Positions 46,690-54,728 of a stretch of DNA of 55,328 nt are shown one piece after another. The translations under genes and the position numbers were made by a program. This DNA is from a virus. Each line of letters opens with the position of its first letter. Position 1 is the first letter of the stretch. The notes under the pieces were generated by a model. The model was not told where the DNA came from and made no database searches. It worked only from the letters and a program-made list of their open reading frames with translations. The stretch lies in the IMG/VR virus record IMGVR_UViG_3300045303_000219, positions 1 through 55,328 of that record; one strand, 5' to 3'.

Positions 46690-47324
46690 GGCGTGGCGTA
46701 GAGGTAAAAGGTCAAATCGGCGCCGCCGTTGGGATTCCAAATTGCCGGGATGGGGCTGCGCTCGGCGTAGTTGCCAGCATGAACGCTGCCCTCGCGAGCC
46801 AAGCTGATATTCGCACCGAAACTGATGCGGCCCATCGTGAGAGCACCCGCAAGGTTCTCGGCGCCGATGCAATAATTTGTCCCGGCTACAAGCTCGAACG
46901 TATCGTCAAAAAGAAACTCAAACAATGCACCGGCGGGGGCTTCGGGAATAAGCTCGGAGTCCATCGGCGCGGACGTGGCAAGGGGTGCGCCTGTCGGGCT
47001 GGAGTTTTGGCCGATGGTGCCGGTCATGTTCCACAGCTGCGCGACGATCTGGACCGGGTCGGTGCCGGTGTTCCGCTTGAGGTAAAATTTCACCGAGTGC
47101 AGCTTGCCGCCCGTAGCCGTGAATGATTGCGCCACCGCCGCGTAACTGCCGCGCATCGCGCACTCTTGATCGTTGTTTTGATTTTCGATCGGGCATGAAT
47201 CGGCCAGCACCGGCTCGCCCGTTCCTTCTTCTTCGTCTGCTGCGGCGCCCCGGTTCACCCAGTCCCAAGCGGGATTAAGTTTTACTAGATGGCTGCCTTT
47301 GGCGTGAAAGATCGGGTCGCTCAT
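46686..47324 (-). CDS. Beta-sandwich, lectin-like hypothetical protein (212 aa)
   Basis: ATG at 47324 overlaps the previous TGA. Residues 60-205 (QSFTATGGKLHSVKFYLKRN, AQLWNMTG, EFLFDDTFELVAGTNYCIGA) have the jelly-roll pattern of carbohydrate-binding or choice-of-anchor domains. It may decorate the tail. Family not certain. Confidence 0.6.
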   Translation of the reverse strand: MSDPIFHAKGSHLVKLNPAWDWVNRGAAADEEEGTGEPVLADSCPIENQNNDQECAMRGSYAAVAQSFTATGGKLHSVKFYLKRNTGTDPVQIVAQLWNMTGTIGQNSSPTGAPLATSAPMDSELIPEAPAGALFEFLFDDTFELVAGTNYCIGAENLAGALTMGRISFGANISLAREGSVHAGNYAERSPIPAIWNPNGGADLTFYLYATP

Positions 47325-48031
47325 ATTTGTGGCACCGCGTAGGGCGGCGCGCCCGGATAATCGTAATGCGCCCGCAGGTCGATGTGCTCGGCGGGCACGA
47401 TGCCGAACGTTTCGGAATCGGGGAGGGGGCGCCCGCTGGGCAGCTCCCACTGCGTCGTCATTTCGGCGATGAAATGCGGAAAGGTGTCGGCCTCGACCAG
47501 CTTCCACTCGATGGGCATGATGATCGGGTAGGCTTTGTCGATCGCGGCTTGCCCGAAACTTGTCAGCGCGATCCCGATCGCCTCGACCATATTCAGGACG
47601 TCTTGATAGCCGCCGCTCGCCGGGTTTTCATCGTAGGCGCTGACCAGAATGCGCACCGTCACGATCGTGGACGGCGTTTCGACTTTCGCCGCTACGGCCT
47701 GCACGATGATGGCCGGGCAATCCGGCAGCCGATCGACCGCGATCTCCCCGGTCACGGTGCGGGGCACCCGGCCCCGCTCGATCCGGGGCGGCACCTTCAG
47801 GTCGAGCGTTTGTGCGCGCTCGGTGTAATCGAACGGGATCAGCGGCGGGTCCGGCGGTTGCACCGGGTGCGTCGCCTGCGTCGCCTGCCCGAGGTTAAGG
47901 GTCGGGTTGTCGAGGCGGTAGGCGGTGAACAGGCGAAAAAGGAAGCGCTGCAGCGTCACCTCCAAATCGTAAAGCGACTGGGCGCGAATGCCGAAGTCGC
48001 TCGCGGCGGGTGTGACGGGTTCAGGGATCAT
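47321..48031 (-). CDS. Tail-completion or terminator candidate (236 aa)
   Basis: ATG at 48031 overlaps the DUF3309-like stop. The C-terminal half (VRILVSAYDENPASGGYQDV, MVEAIGIALTSFGQ, WKLVEADTFPHFIAEMTTQW) resembles Mu gp37/DUF1834-type tail terminators. It lies between head-tail joining genes and the sheath, the right place for one. Confidence 0.55.
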   Translation of the reverse strand: MIPEPVTPAASDFGIRAQSLYDLEVTLQRFLFRLFTAYRLDNPTLNLGQATQATHPVQPPDPPLIPFDYTERAQTLDLKVPPRIERGRVPRTVTGEIAVDRLPDCPAIIVQAVAAKVETPSTIVTVRILVSAYDENPASGGYQDVLNMVEAIGIALTSFGQAAIDKAYPIIMPIEWKLVEADTFPHFIAEMTTQWELPSGRPLPDSETFGIVPAEHIDLRAHYDYPGAPPYAVPQI

Positions 48032-48180
48032 AGTTTGCCCAGCAGTAGCAGAATAATAATAACCACGAGAATGACCCCGAGCACGCCGCTCGGCCCGTAG
48101 CCCCAGCTGGAACTGTAGCCCCAGCGGGGCACCGCACCGACCAGAAGCAGGATCAAAATGATGACCAGAATCGTGCCCAT
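48028..48180 (-). CDS. DUF3309 small membrane protein (50 aa)
   Basis: The peptide begins MGTILVIILILLLVGAVPRW, then GYSSSWGYGPSGVLGVILVV and a second span IIILLLLG. This is the exact DUF3309 layout known from bacterial chromosomes. ATGA overlaps the next gene. In a structural cluster it is unexpected; a holin-like or membrane-attachment role is conceivable. Confidence 0.75.
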   Translation of the reverse strand: MGTILVIILILLLVGAVPRWGYSSSWGYGPSGVLGVILVVIIILLLLGKL

Positions 48181-48184
48181 AACG

Positions 48185-48346
48185 TCACCACGTCGGCTTT
48201 AAAATTTTGAGGCCGATGATGATGAACAAAATCAAAATCACCAGCTGGTTTGCCCGCGGTGCGTATTGCCACGTGGCCGGTGAAACGAAGGCGCCGATCG
48301 CGACGAGTAGCAGCAGCACCCAATAGAAAATAACCAGCATTGTCAT
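48185..48346 (-). CDS. Two-span membrane microprotein (53 aa)
   Basis: ATG at 48346 shares a base with the previous TAA (TAATG); an ATG two codons later is also possible. Two hydrophobic helices (LVIFYWVLLLLVAIGAFV and LVILILFIIIGLKIL) flank a short WQYAPRANQ loop. It lies next to the DUF3309 gene, so the pair may work together. Confidence 0.6.
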   Translation of the reverse strand: MTMLVIFYWVLLLLVAIGAFVSPATWQYAPRANQLVILILFIIIGLKILKPTW

Positions 48347-48906
48347 TACGTATGCCCTCCCGCGCTTGCCATGACCCGTTTCATCTCGTGATCGAGACGC
48401 TTGGCAAGCGCATCTCCCATCGCCTTATTGGCCGCAGGCCCGACCGCGGGCTGCGTAGCCATTATCGGCGCGCCGATCGTGAGGATTCTCCGAATAGGCA
48501 GGCGCGGTGCCGCACTCCTGCGCTGAAAGGGACCGAGCCCGGAAACGAATCCGCGCTGCACTATGCCGCCGCCGCTACGCTTCACCTGCACGAACAGGGG
48601 CTTTTTGTTTTTGCGGCGCTGCACGCCTTTGGGCCGGTATTTAAACTTGGTGATGTCGAGCATGCCGTCCTTCACCCGGATCGAGCCGTTCAGATTGCCG
48701 AAGGTTGCGCGGTGCACCGTGAGCGGGATGTCCTTCGCCTTGATCAAATATTCCTTCCGAATTTCGCGCTTGACCGTAGTGCGCCCGGTCGCAAGGGCGC
48801 GGTTGATCGCGGGCGCGAGCGCCTTCGGCACGCCCTGCACGATCCCGTCCAGCGCGCGGTGCAGGTTTTTTAACTCCCGGGTGTCGATGTGTAGGGCGAC
48901 CGGCAT
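48346..48906 (-). CDS. Minor tail protein Z-like
   Basis: ATG at 48906 overlaps the previous stop (TAATG). AINRALATGRTTVKREIRKE then YLIKAKDIPLTVHRATFGNL is the gpZ signature of lambda-type minor tail proteins (also GPZ/gpS-like connectors). The second half is Arg/Lys-rich. It probably completes the tail end. Confidence 0.8.
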   Translation of the reverse strand: MPVALHIDTRELKNLHRALDGIVQGVPKALAPAINRALATGRTTVKREIRKEYLIKAKDIPLTVHRATFGNLNGSIRVKDGMLDITKFKYRPKGVQRRKNKKPLFVQVKRSGGGIVQRGFVSGLGPFQRRSAAPRLPIRRILTIGAPIMATQPAVGPAANKAMGDALAKRLDHEMKRVMASAGGHT

Positions 48907-49274
48907 TAGTTCCTCCCGTATGCCCCGGGCTGCGACCGGGTAGCCGATAGCGCCATCTTGTAGCAGCTCTCCTCGTCGGTGACGTCGAGCACCTCCCACG
49001 GTTGGTTGGCGGGCGAATAAATCAGTTCGCCCGCCACGGGCATGCGCGGGAGGTATTTGTGCTCGATGTAGCAAATCACGTCCCCGAGATACACGCCGTG
49101 GATTTTCACCATCGGCATTTGCTTAACCGCCTCGGTGTCCCAAACCACCTCGGCCATAAACAGCTTAAAGCCCCCGTGCCCGTCGGCGATGCGGAACTCC
49201 CGGGTCGTAGCAAACTCGCTCGTGTTGACGAACACGTTTGCCAGATCGGGCGCAAACTGGTCACGGAGGCTCAT
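48906..49274 (-). CDS. Head-tail joining protein, lambda FII/phage-attachment type
   Basis: The 122-aa product lies directly after the capsid gene. DLANVFVNTSEFATTREFRI and the VLDVTDEESCYKMALSATRS end fit the phage_attach (lambda gpFII) family of beta-barrel connectors. ATG at 49274; joined to gpZ by TAATG. Confidence 0.65.
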   Translation of the reverse strand: MSLRDQFAPDLANVFVNTSEFATTREFRIADGHGGFKLFMAEVVWDTEAVKQMPMVKIHGVYLGDVICYIEHKYLPRMPVAGELIYSPANQPWEVLDVTDEESCYKMALSATRSQPGAYGRN

Positions 49275-49277
49275 GCG

Positions 49278-50654
49278 TTATTTTTTGTCGGCTTTGTCGG
49301 CTGCTTTGTCGGCCTTTTTCAGGGCGCTGATGATTTCGTCTTTCCGGGCATCGGAGGCGACATCGACGTTGCGATCGCGCGCAAGGTCGCGCAGTTCCGG
49401 CACGGTGAGGGCGTCGTAATCCGCCTTCACGCTTTCACCGGCGCCGCCGCCGGTCACCTTCGCGCTTTCTTTTGCCGCGGCTTTGCTGGCCTCCTGACCT
49501 TTCTCGGCCAGTTGCGGTTGCACTTCCGGCTCTTCGCTCTCGAAATACGGCTGCGGCGGCGGTGCGTCCTCGCCTTCGCGTGCGAAAGGTCCGACGCCGC
49601 CCGGGAGCGCTTCGATGATGCAGATGGCCAGAATGTCCATCGGCATCGGCAGCGGGCATGATGTGAGCCGGTAGAAAAGCGCGCCGCCTTCTTCGTCACC
49701 GTAGACGAACGGAATCCGGGACGTTTGATACGTCACGAATCGCTTGGCTTTCGCGTCCTCCAGCTGGGTAAAGGCCCCATAAACGATTTTGTTTTGCACG
49801 CTGGTCGAGATCAGCATGACCAAGTCCGGCGGTAGCATCGGGAACAAGGTCCCGGCGTCGTCTTCGAAATATTCCGCGTAGGAATAAAGCTCCAGCCCGG
49901 GCACGGACCCGAACCGCACGACCGAGTCGCTTTGAATCGTCGGCGCGACGAGCCCCAGCTCAAAGCGCCGGTTATCGAGCAGCTCTTTCACCGTAGCGTT
50001 ACGGGTGAACACTGCGGCGGCATTCGTTCCGAAGAGCGCGACGTTCGGGGCGATGCCCGAGCGCTTGATTGTCTCAAGGCGCGCGTTCTGCAGATCGAGT
50101 AGCGGGTCGCTTGCGGCCTGATCCCACTTCGTCGTGATCGGGAAGTGGTTGCTCACGTTTGCCGCGGGCAAACCATACTCCAAGAAGTTGATGACCTGCT
50201 GGTAGCCGTTCTCGGCGGTCACGGTTATTTTTCCGTTGATGAGCACCTCGCGGCACATCCACTCCTCGCGCCGGGTGATCGAATCATCGAGGAAAATGCT
50301 GTCTTCGGCGATAAGGTCCGCGGCCCGGTCGGCCTCCGTGCGCCCGGAATAAACCGTTTCGCCGATGAGACGGGGCTCAAGGTCCGGCGTGCGCAGGGCG
50401 CGCACCGGGGCGATCCGCGGCGCTTTGAAGAAGCGGGTTTCGAAGCCCTGCCGTTCCATTACCTTGCCGCCGACAAGGGGGGCGACGAAGGGCGCCATCT
50501 TCCGGCGGCCACGCCGAAAATCGAATTCGATTGTCGAAGTCGGTGGATAGTCGCGGCCCTTAAAAAAGGTGTCGCGCAGAAATGTGCTGACGATCGGGCC
50601 GGTTTCAAAGGCCTCAAGGAGCGTCCGCGTGCTGTAGTTGGGGTCGGTGATCAT
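49278..50654 (-). CDS. Major capsid protein, lambda gpE-like, with C-terminal Rho-N/HeH domain
   Basis: The 458-aa protein starts ATG 50654 behind AAGGA. Residues 1-350 match gpE capsid proteins (STRTLLEAFETGPIVSTFLR, RTEADRAADLIAEDSIFLDD, DLVMLISTSVQNKIVYGAFT). Residues 360-458 are an extension: a Pro/Glu/Ala linker, then YDALTVPELRDLARDRNVDV then ASDARKDEIISALKKADK, a Rho-N/HeH (SAP-like) fold that binds nucleic acids or proteins. Such an addition to gpE is not standard. Confidence 0.9.
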   Translation of the reverse strand: MITDPNYSTRTLLEAFETGPIVSTFLRDTFFKGRDYPPTSTIEFDFRRGRRKMAPFVAPLVGGKVMERQGFETRFFKAPRIAPVRALRTPDLEPRLIGETVYSGRTEADRAADLIAEDSIFLDDSITRREEWMCREVLINGKITVTAENGYQQVINFLEYGLPAANVSNHFPITTKWDQAASDPLLDLQNARLETIKRSGIAPNVALFGTNAAAVFTRNATVKELLDNRRFELGLVAPTIQSDSVVRFGSVPGLELYSYAEYFEDDAGTLFPMLPPDLVMLISTSVQNKIVYGAFTQLEDAKAKRFVTYQTSRIPFVYGDEEGGALFYRLTSCPLPMPMDILAICIIEALPGGVGPFAREGEDAPPPQPYFESEEPEVQPQLAEKGQEASKAAAKESAKVTGGGAGESVKADYDALTVPELRDLARDRNVDVASDARKDEIISALKKADKAADKADKK

Positions 50655-50695
50655 GGGATGATTTTCCTTTTTTGTCTGGTTTTGGTTGGTTGCGG

Positions 50696-51109
50696 TTAGG
50701 GTGAGAAAGCGCCGGTGGGCACGGATGGGTCGAGGTAGATTTCAAGATCGCGCAGGCGCGTGATAGCGGCGGGGCTCAGCGGTGTAGGCGAGCTGCCTTG
50801 CGACCATGCGTTCGCGTAGTGAATTTGGCGCTGGTTGAAACTCCCGCGTAGTGCCACGCCGACCGTTAGATCGCCGGGGTTAACTGCCGTGTCCGGCAGA
50901 TCAACAATGATCCCGCCGAGCGCCGCATCATCGGCGGCGAGGGCGGGTAGCACCGCAGTCAGCCCGGCGTTAAATTTCACCAGATAGCCGGGCATCATCT
51001 TGGCGATTACCTCCGGGGCCGCATCCGTGAACGGATAGCGAACGACCTTCCAGTTCGGCGTGTCGTCGTGGCTTTGAAGGTTTATGGGGAAGAGTTGGCT
51101 TTTGATCAT
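50696..51109 (-). CDS. Head decoration protein D-like
   Basis: The 137-aa product lies between protease/scaffold and major capsid genes as lambda gpD does. Sequences such as GYLVKFNAGLTAVLPALAAD and LGGIIVDLPDTAVNPGDLTV, then GVALRGSFNQRQI are typical of D. It stabilises the expanded capsid. Confidence 0.85.
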   Translation of the reverse strand: MIKSQLFPINLQSHDDTPNWKVVRYPFTDAAPEVIAKMMPGYLVKFNAGLTAVLPALAADDAALGGIIVDLPDTAVNPGDLTVGVALRGSFNQRQIHYANAWSQGSSPTPLSPAAITRLRDLEIYLDPSVPTGAFSP

Positions 51110-51149
51110 GACGTTTTTGTCTTTCTTTTGGGTTTTGGGTTTTGGGTTT

Positions 51150-52334
51150 TCAGTTGCGGCTATTGCTAAGGCGCGGGTGCCCGCTCGTCTTCCGGCGAGC
51201 GTCCACCGCGGCTTTGATTCTGCCGCCGAAAGATGCCGTTTCGTGTTCGCTGCCCGCCTCGCTTCCGGGGATGCCGTTGAGTGAGGAGGCGTCGGTGCGC
51301 CGGGCGGTTTGCGTGCCCGCCTTATCCATTGCGGTCATGCAATCGGCGACAATGTCGGCGGGTTGCTTCCCGTCTTTGATGGCGGCGGTAATGATGTCGT
51401 GCGTGGCCGGGCGGTCCATCGCCTGTAGGGCCGTCACACGCTCACGTTCGGCCTGCATGCCCCGATCGTAATCGGTAGCGGCGGCTGCCGCCGGGGCGGG
51501 CGGCTTCGGCGGGTTTGAAGGCGCCGGGGGCGGCACTGGTGTGGCGGTTTCCGTCGCCGGGGGCGTCGGTGTTTCGGTTGCGGGCGGCGTTGGCGTCTCT
51601 TCCTCTTCGGCGGGCGCCGGTGCCGTTCCTGCTGCAGTTGGTTTTGTAGGTTTGGGCATAGTGTTGGGTTGGGTTGTGGCGCTGAACGCCGGGACGTTGT
51701 GAAATCTGGACAGGTCGTGCTCGATGCCGTTTATGATGACCCGCTTTTCGGCGACCGGCACGATAGCAGCGGCCTTTACTACACCGCGCATCTCATCGGC
51801 AAATCCTTTCTCGACCGCCTGCTGCGGTGAAAACCACGTTTCGGCGGCCATGAGTGCACGCACCTCCTCGCGCTCCATGCCGGTGCGCTTTGAGTAAACA
51901 TTCAGCATCGACTCGGTCACCGAATCGAGCGCGGCGGCAACCGTGCGCATATCGTCGGCGTTGCCCATCGCAAAACCGCTGGGCAGGTGAATCATCATGT
52001 TGGCGTTCGCCCGGATGTAGATTTTATGGCCGACCATCGCCACGATGCTGGCCGCGCTGGCGGCAAGGCCGTCAACGTAGACCACCTTTTTGCTACGGTG
52101 ATCGGCGAGCCGGGAATAAATGGCCTGCGCCTCAAATACGCTGCCGCCCGGCGAATTAATGTGGATGTCGAGCTGCTTCACCGAGGAAGGCAGCTTCGCC
52201 AGATCTTTTGCAAACGCCTTCGCGCTCACTTCACCCAGCTCCTCCCAATCGCCGATCGCGGCGAAAATAAGCAGCTCGGCGCTTGCCGGTTCATCACCGG
52301 CCTCGGCCCGGAATCGGTAAAAGGGATCGTTCAT
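51150..52334 (-). CDS. ClpP-like prohead protease with C-terminal scaffold
   Basis: ATG at 52334 overlaps the portal stop (ATGA). Residues 20-210 form a ClpP/SppA-like domain with HINSPGGSVFEAQAIYSRLA, GLAASAASIVA containing the catalytic Ser (SAAS), and MIHLPSGFAM carrying the His. After a Pro/Thr-rich linker (about 245-290) the C-terminus is helical scaffold. This fusion is the lambda gpC layout. Confidence 0.9.
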   Translation of the reverse strand: MNDPFYRFRAEAGDEPASAELLIFAAIGDWEELGEVSAKAFAKDLAKLPSSVKQLDIHINSPGGSVFEAQAIYSRLADHRSKKVVYVDGLAASAASIVAMVGHKIYIRANANMMIHLPSGFAMGNADDMRTVAAALDSVTESMLNVYSKRTGMEREEVRALMAAETWFSPQQAVEKGFADEMRGVVKAAAIVPVAEKRVIINGIEHDLSRFHNVPAFSATTQPNTMPKPTKPTAAGTAPAPAEEEETPTPPATETPTPPATETATPVPPPAPSNPPKPPAPAAAAATDYDRGMQAERERVTALQAMDRPATHDIITAAIKDGKQPADIVADCMTAMDKAGTQTARRTDASSLNGIPGSEAGSEHETASFGGRIKAAVDARRKTSGHPRLSNSRN

Positions 52335-54106
52335 CGCGTGAAAACTCCGCTTGTGCCGCTTGCCAGCTCGACCGGGCGTAGGTTTCGCCTGCGTGCCCGG
52401 GCCTTCGGCGGCGTTTGTTTCGGTGCACCCGGCGGCTGGACAGGCGGGACCGGCGCGCCGGGTGCTTTCCCGGTGGGCGCCACGGTGATTTGAGTGGGCC
52501 GTAGCGGCGGGAAAATCAGATCGGCGTCTTCAAATTCGCTTTGTTCGCTCGACTGCTGGCGGATGTTGTCGCGGTAGTTTGAGCCGTTCAGCTCCATGCT
52601 TTCGCGCTCGATCGTGCTGAAGCCGCACTTCACCTTTAAATCCGCCGCGGAAACCTCCTTTTGCGGGTCCAGCGACCCGGCGCTCGCGCCCGTCCAGATG
52701 CACCGTAGCATTGCCCGGCGCACGTAGGGGTCGTCAAAGCCGCCTTTGAAATTCTCGATCCGGCCCAGCGCAATCGCGTCGGCGAGCCACTCCTCGTAAA
52801 CCGGTTGGCACAGCTGGTCGATCATGAGCGCCCGGTATTTGCGCACCCGGCGCCAGAAATCCAGAAGCGCGGCCCGGCTCGCCGAGTAACTCGCGTTAAA
52901 TTGTTTCAGCAGCACCTCGTAGGGGATGCCCAGCGCGGCGCCGATAAACTTGCAAACCGAAATCGTGAACTCGCCGAAGGTCGCCTGCGGCATGGTCGGG
53001 TTTGCGAAATTCACCGAGTGCCCGGGGCGCATGAAGTTAACGATCCCCGGCCCGAGCTGCACGTTGTAGGAATTGAGGTTTGTGATCTCGGCCTTCTGCT
53101 CCTCGGTCAAAAGCGAATCAAAAATCGTCGGGTCGGGAAACTCGCTCGTGACGAAGGCGGTAAAGTAACTTTGAATCACGGCGCCGACCACGGTGCTGTC
53201 GATGTAGCGCCCCATCTGCTTCAGAATCTCCAGACAAACGGAAAGGATCGGCACGCCCCGGCGTTGCTCGGGCCGCTCCGGGCGCATGATCAGGATCATG
53301 TTCCGGCGCCCGGTGAGCGCACCGAAAGGTTCCACGCGGAACGTTTTGTCGTTCACGAGAAACTGGAACTGCTGGCGTATGGCCAGCGGGTGCGTTTCGG
53401 CGATGTGATAGGCGGCCAGCTCGCCCTCCGCTGTCAGCTCGACGCCATTAAAAATATTGATGCCTTGCATGAATGCCGAACCGAGGGGCGGGTTGCGCAC
53501 CCGATCGGCCTCAAGGATTCGGAGGCGCAATTCAAACAAGGTCCCGGGCCGCGGTGTGAGCGGGAACAGGACCGGGCAGTCGCCCGAAAGCAGCATCGAC
53601 TGGAACGCGACGTGTTGGAGCGTCGGGAACGAATGCTTCGATTCATAATCGCACTCGCGCGGATCGCAGGCCCACCAGTCGAACTTCACCGCCAGCTCCT
53701 TGTTTAGATCGGCGGTTTGTTTTTCATCCATGCCCAGCGCTTCGCCGTCGACGTTCGGTGCCGGGTAAAGGCCCTCGCCAATAACGTTCGTGTCGAGCGT
53801 TTCGATCGCGGCGCTCGCCAGCGGGATGCCCATGAAGGCGTCCCGGCTACGTTCGCGCAGCACCTGCACGTTGAGCCCGATGTCCCGGTCGGCGTCACCG
53901 CCGCGCCATAGCCAACCGGCCAGCGAGTTTTTCGTCAGGTTCGCGCCATAATTCCCGTAACCAGTCCCGCCGCCGAATGGGCCGCCGGTGAACACCGGCC
54001 CGCCCGCCATCGATGCCTTGATGTCGGGGCGCAACAACCTGCCGTTCGCGTCCAGCAGCGTGCCCCGGGGGAGGCGTGTGCCGTTGCCGTTGAGGGTCCC
54101 GATCAT
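52331..54106 (-). CDS. Portal protein, lambda gpB-like
   Basis: ATG at 54106 gives 591 aa and overlaps the gpW-like stop (ATGA). CEYESKHSFPTLQ-type and LLSGDCPVLFPLTPRPGTLF segments, IGAALGIPYEVLLKQFNASY then SASRAALLDFWRRVRKYRAL, and the RRGVPILSVCLEILKQMGRY region match lambda-type portals. It forms the 12-fold DNA entry ring. Confidence 0.92.
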   Translation of the reverse strand: MIGTLNGNGTRLPRGTLLDANGRLLRPDIKASMAGGPVFTGGPFGGGTGYGNYGANLTKNSLAGWLWRGGDADRDIGLNVQVLRERSRDAFMGIPLASAAIETLDTNVIGEGLYPAPNVDGEALGMDEKQTADLNKELAVKFDWWACDPRECDYESKHSFPTLQHVAFQSMLLSGDCPVLFPLTPRPGTLFELRLRILEADRVRNPPLGSAFMQGINIFNGVELTAEGELAAYHIAETHPLAIRQQFQFLVNDKTFRVEPFGALTGRRNMILIMRPERPEQRRGVPILSVCLEILKQMGRYIDSTVVGAVIQSYFTAFVTSEFPDPTIFDSLLTEEQKAEITNLNSYNVQLGPGIVNFMRPGHSVNFANPTMPQATFGEFTISVCKFIGAALGIPYEVLLKQFNASYSASRAALLDFWRRVRKYRALMIDQLCQPVYEEWLADAIALGRIENFKGGFDDPYVRRAMLRCIWTGASAGSLDPQKEVSAADLKVKCGFSTIERESMELNGSNYRDNIRQQSSEQSEFEDADLIFPPLRPTQITVAPTGKAPGAPVPPVQPPGAPKQTPPKARARRRNLRPVELASGTSGVFTR

Positions 54107-54408
54107 ACGTCGCGCGGAATTACTCTGAACGCGGTGTCGCGCCCGCTGAGTGCTGGCGGTAGGATTTCGACGCCGCAAAATTGCCGGACCATTTCGTTCC
54201 ACCAACCGACTGAGCCGATTTGCTTCGCCGGGTCGGCATACTTCAGGCCCCGGGTGCCGATGTGATATTCGCTCACGCCCGCGGTTGCGTGCCCCATGCC
54301 CTCCAGTGCACGTAACAAACCGTCCTTTGCCCACGGACAGGTGAAAGGTTCCAGAACTATAGGGGGCGGTTCAGCGACTTCTTGTGCCGGTGCGGCGGGT
54401 GCTGGCAT
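54103..54408 (-). CDS. gpW-like head-tail joining protein candidate
   Basis: The 101-aa product lies before the portal as W does in lambda. Its second half (VSEYHIGTRGLKYADPAKQI then GSVGWWNEMVRQFCG) matches the gpW pattern of a strand pair then a helix. The N-terminal 30 residues are Pro/Ala-rich and extra. ATG at 54408; the gap upstream is divergent. Confidence 0.55.
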   Translation of the reverse strand: MPAPAAPAQEVAEPPPIVLEPFTCPWAKDGLLRALEGMGHATAGVSEYHIGTRGLKYADPAKQIGSVGWWNEMVRQFCGVEILPPALSGRDTAFRVIPRDV

Positions 54409-54485
54409 TCCGGGCGAGGCTGCGGGCCAACGGTTTTCTAGTCAATAGTGGTTGGAAAGATGAGCATTTCTTACGCAGAAAAGGT

Positions 54486-54521
54486 TTGCACCGGGCGCGG
54501 CGCCAAGTTATTGATCCGAGC
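54486..54521 (+). promoter_or_regulatory. Leaderless-type promoter, plus strand
   Basis: TTGCAC (54486-54491), 17 bp, TATTGA (54509-54514) and 7 bp lead to the ATG at 54522. The spacing and TATTG core mirror the nine accessory modules, but the AT tract is missing. Confidence 0.55.
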
Positions 54522-54728
54522 ATGCCCAAACCGACGCCGCAACCGGCTCACAAATGCGGGCGCCCGCGCCTCGGCACGTTTCGTCTTGAGTGCATGCTGC
54601 CCGCCGCGGTGCATGAGGCACTCGTGCAACAAGAACTTGAGAGCGGAATCTACCGGACCCGGGTAGCCGCGCAGGTCCTTTGTGAATGGGCGAAGAGCGC
54701 CCGGCACCCACGGCCCCCGGCATCGTGA
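54522..54728 (+). CDS. Small RHH-like protein coupled to a methyltransferase
   Basis: ATG at 54522 gives 68 aa. RLGTFRLECMLPAAVHEALV then QQELESGIYRTRVAAQVLCE WA reads like a ribbon-helix-helix strand and two helices. Its TGA (54726-54728) overlaps the GTG of the methyltransferase, so the two are made together. It may repress its own promoter. Confidence 0.55.
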   Translation: MPKPTPQPAHKCGRPRLGTFRLECMLPAAVHEALVQQELESGIYRTRVAAQVLCEWAKSARHPRPPAS

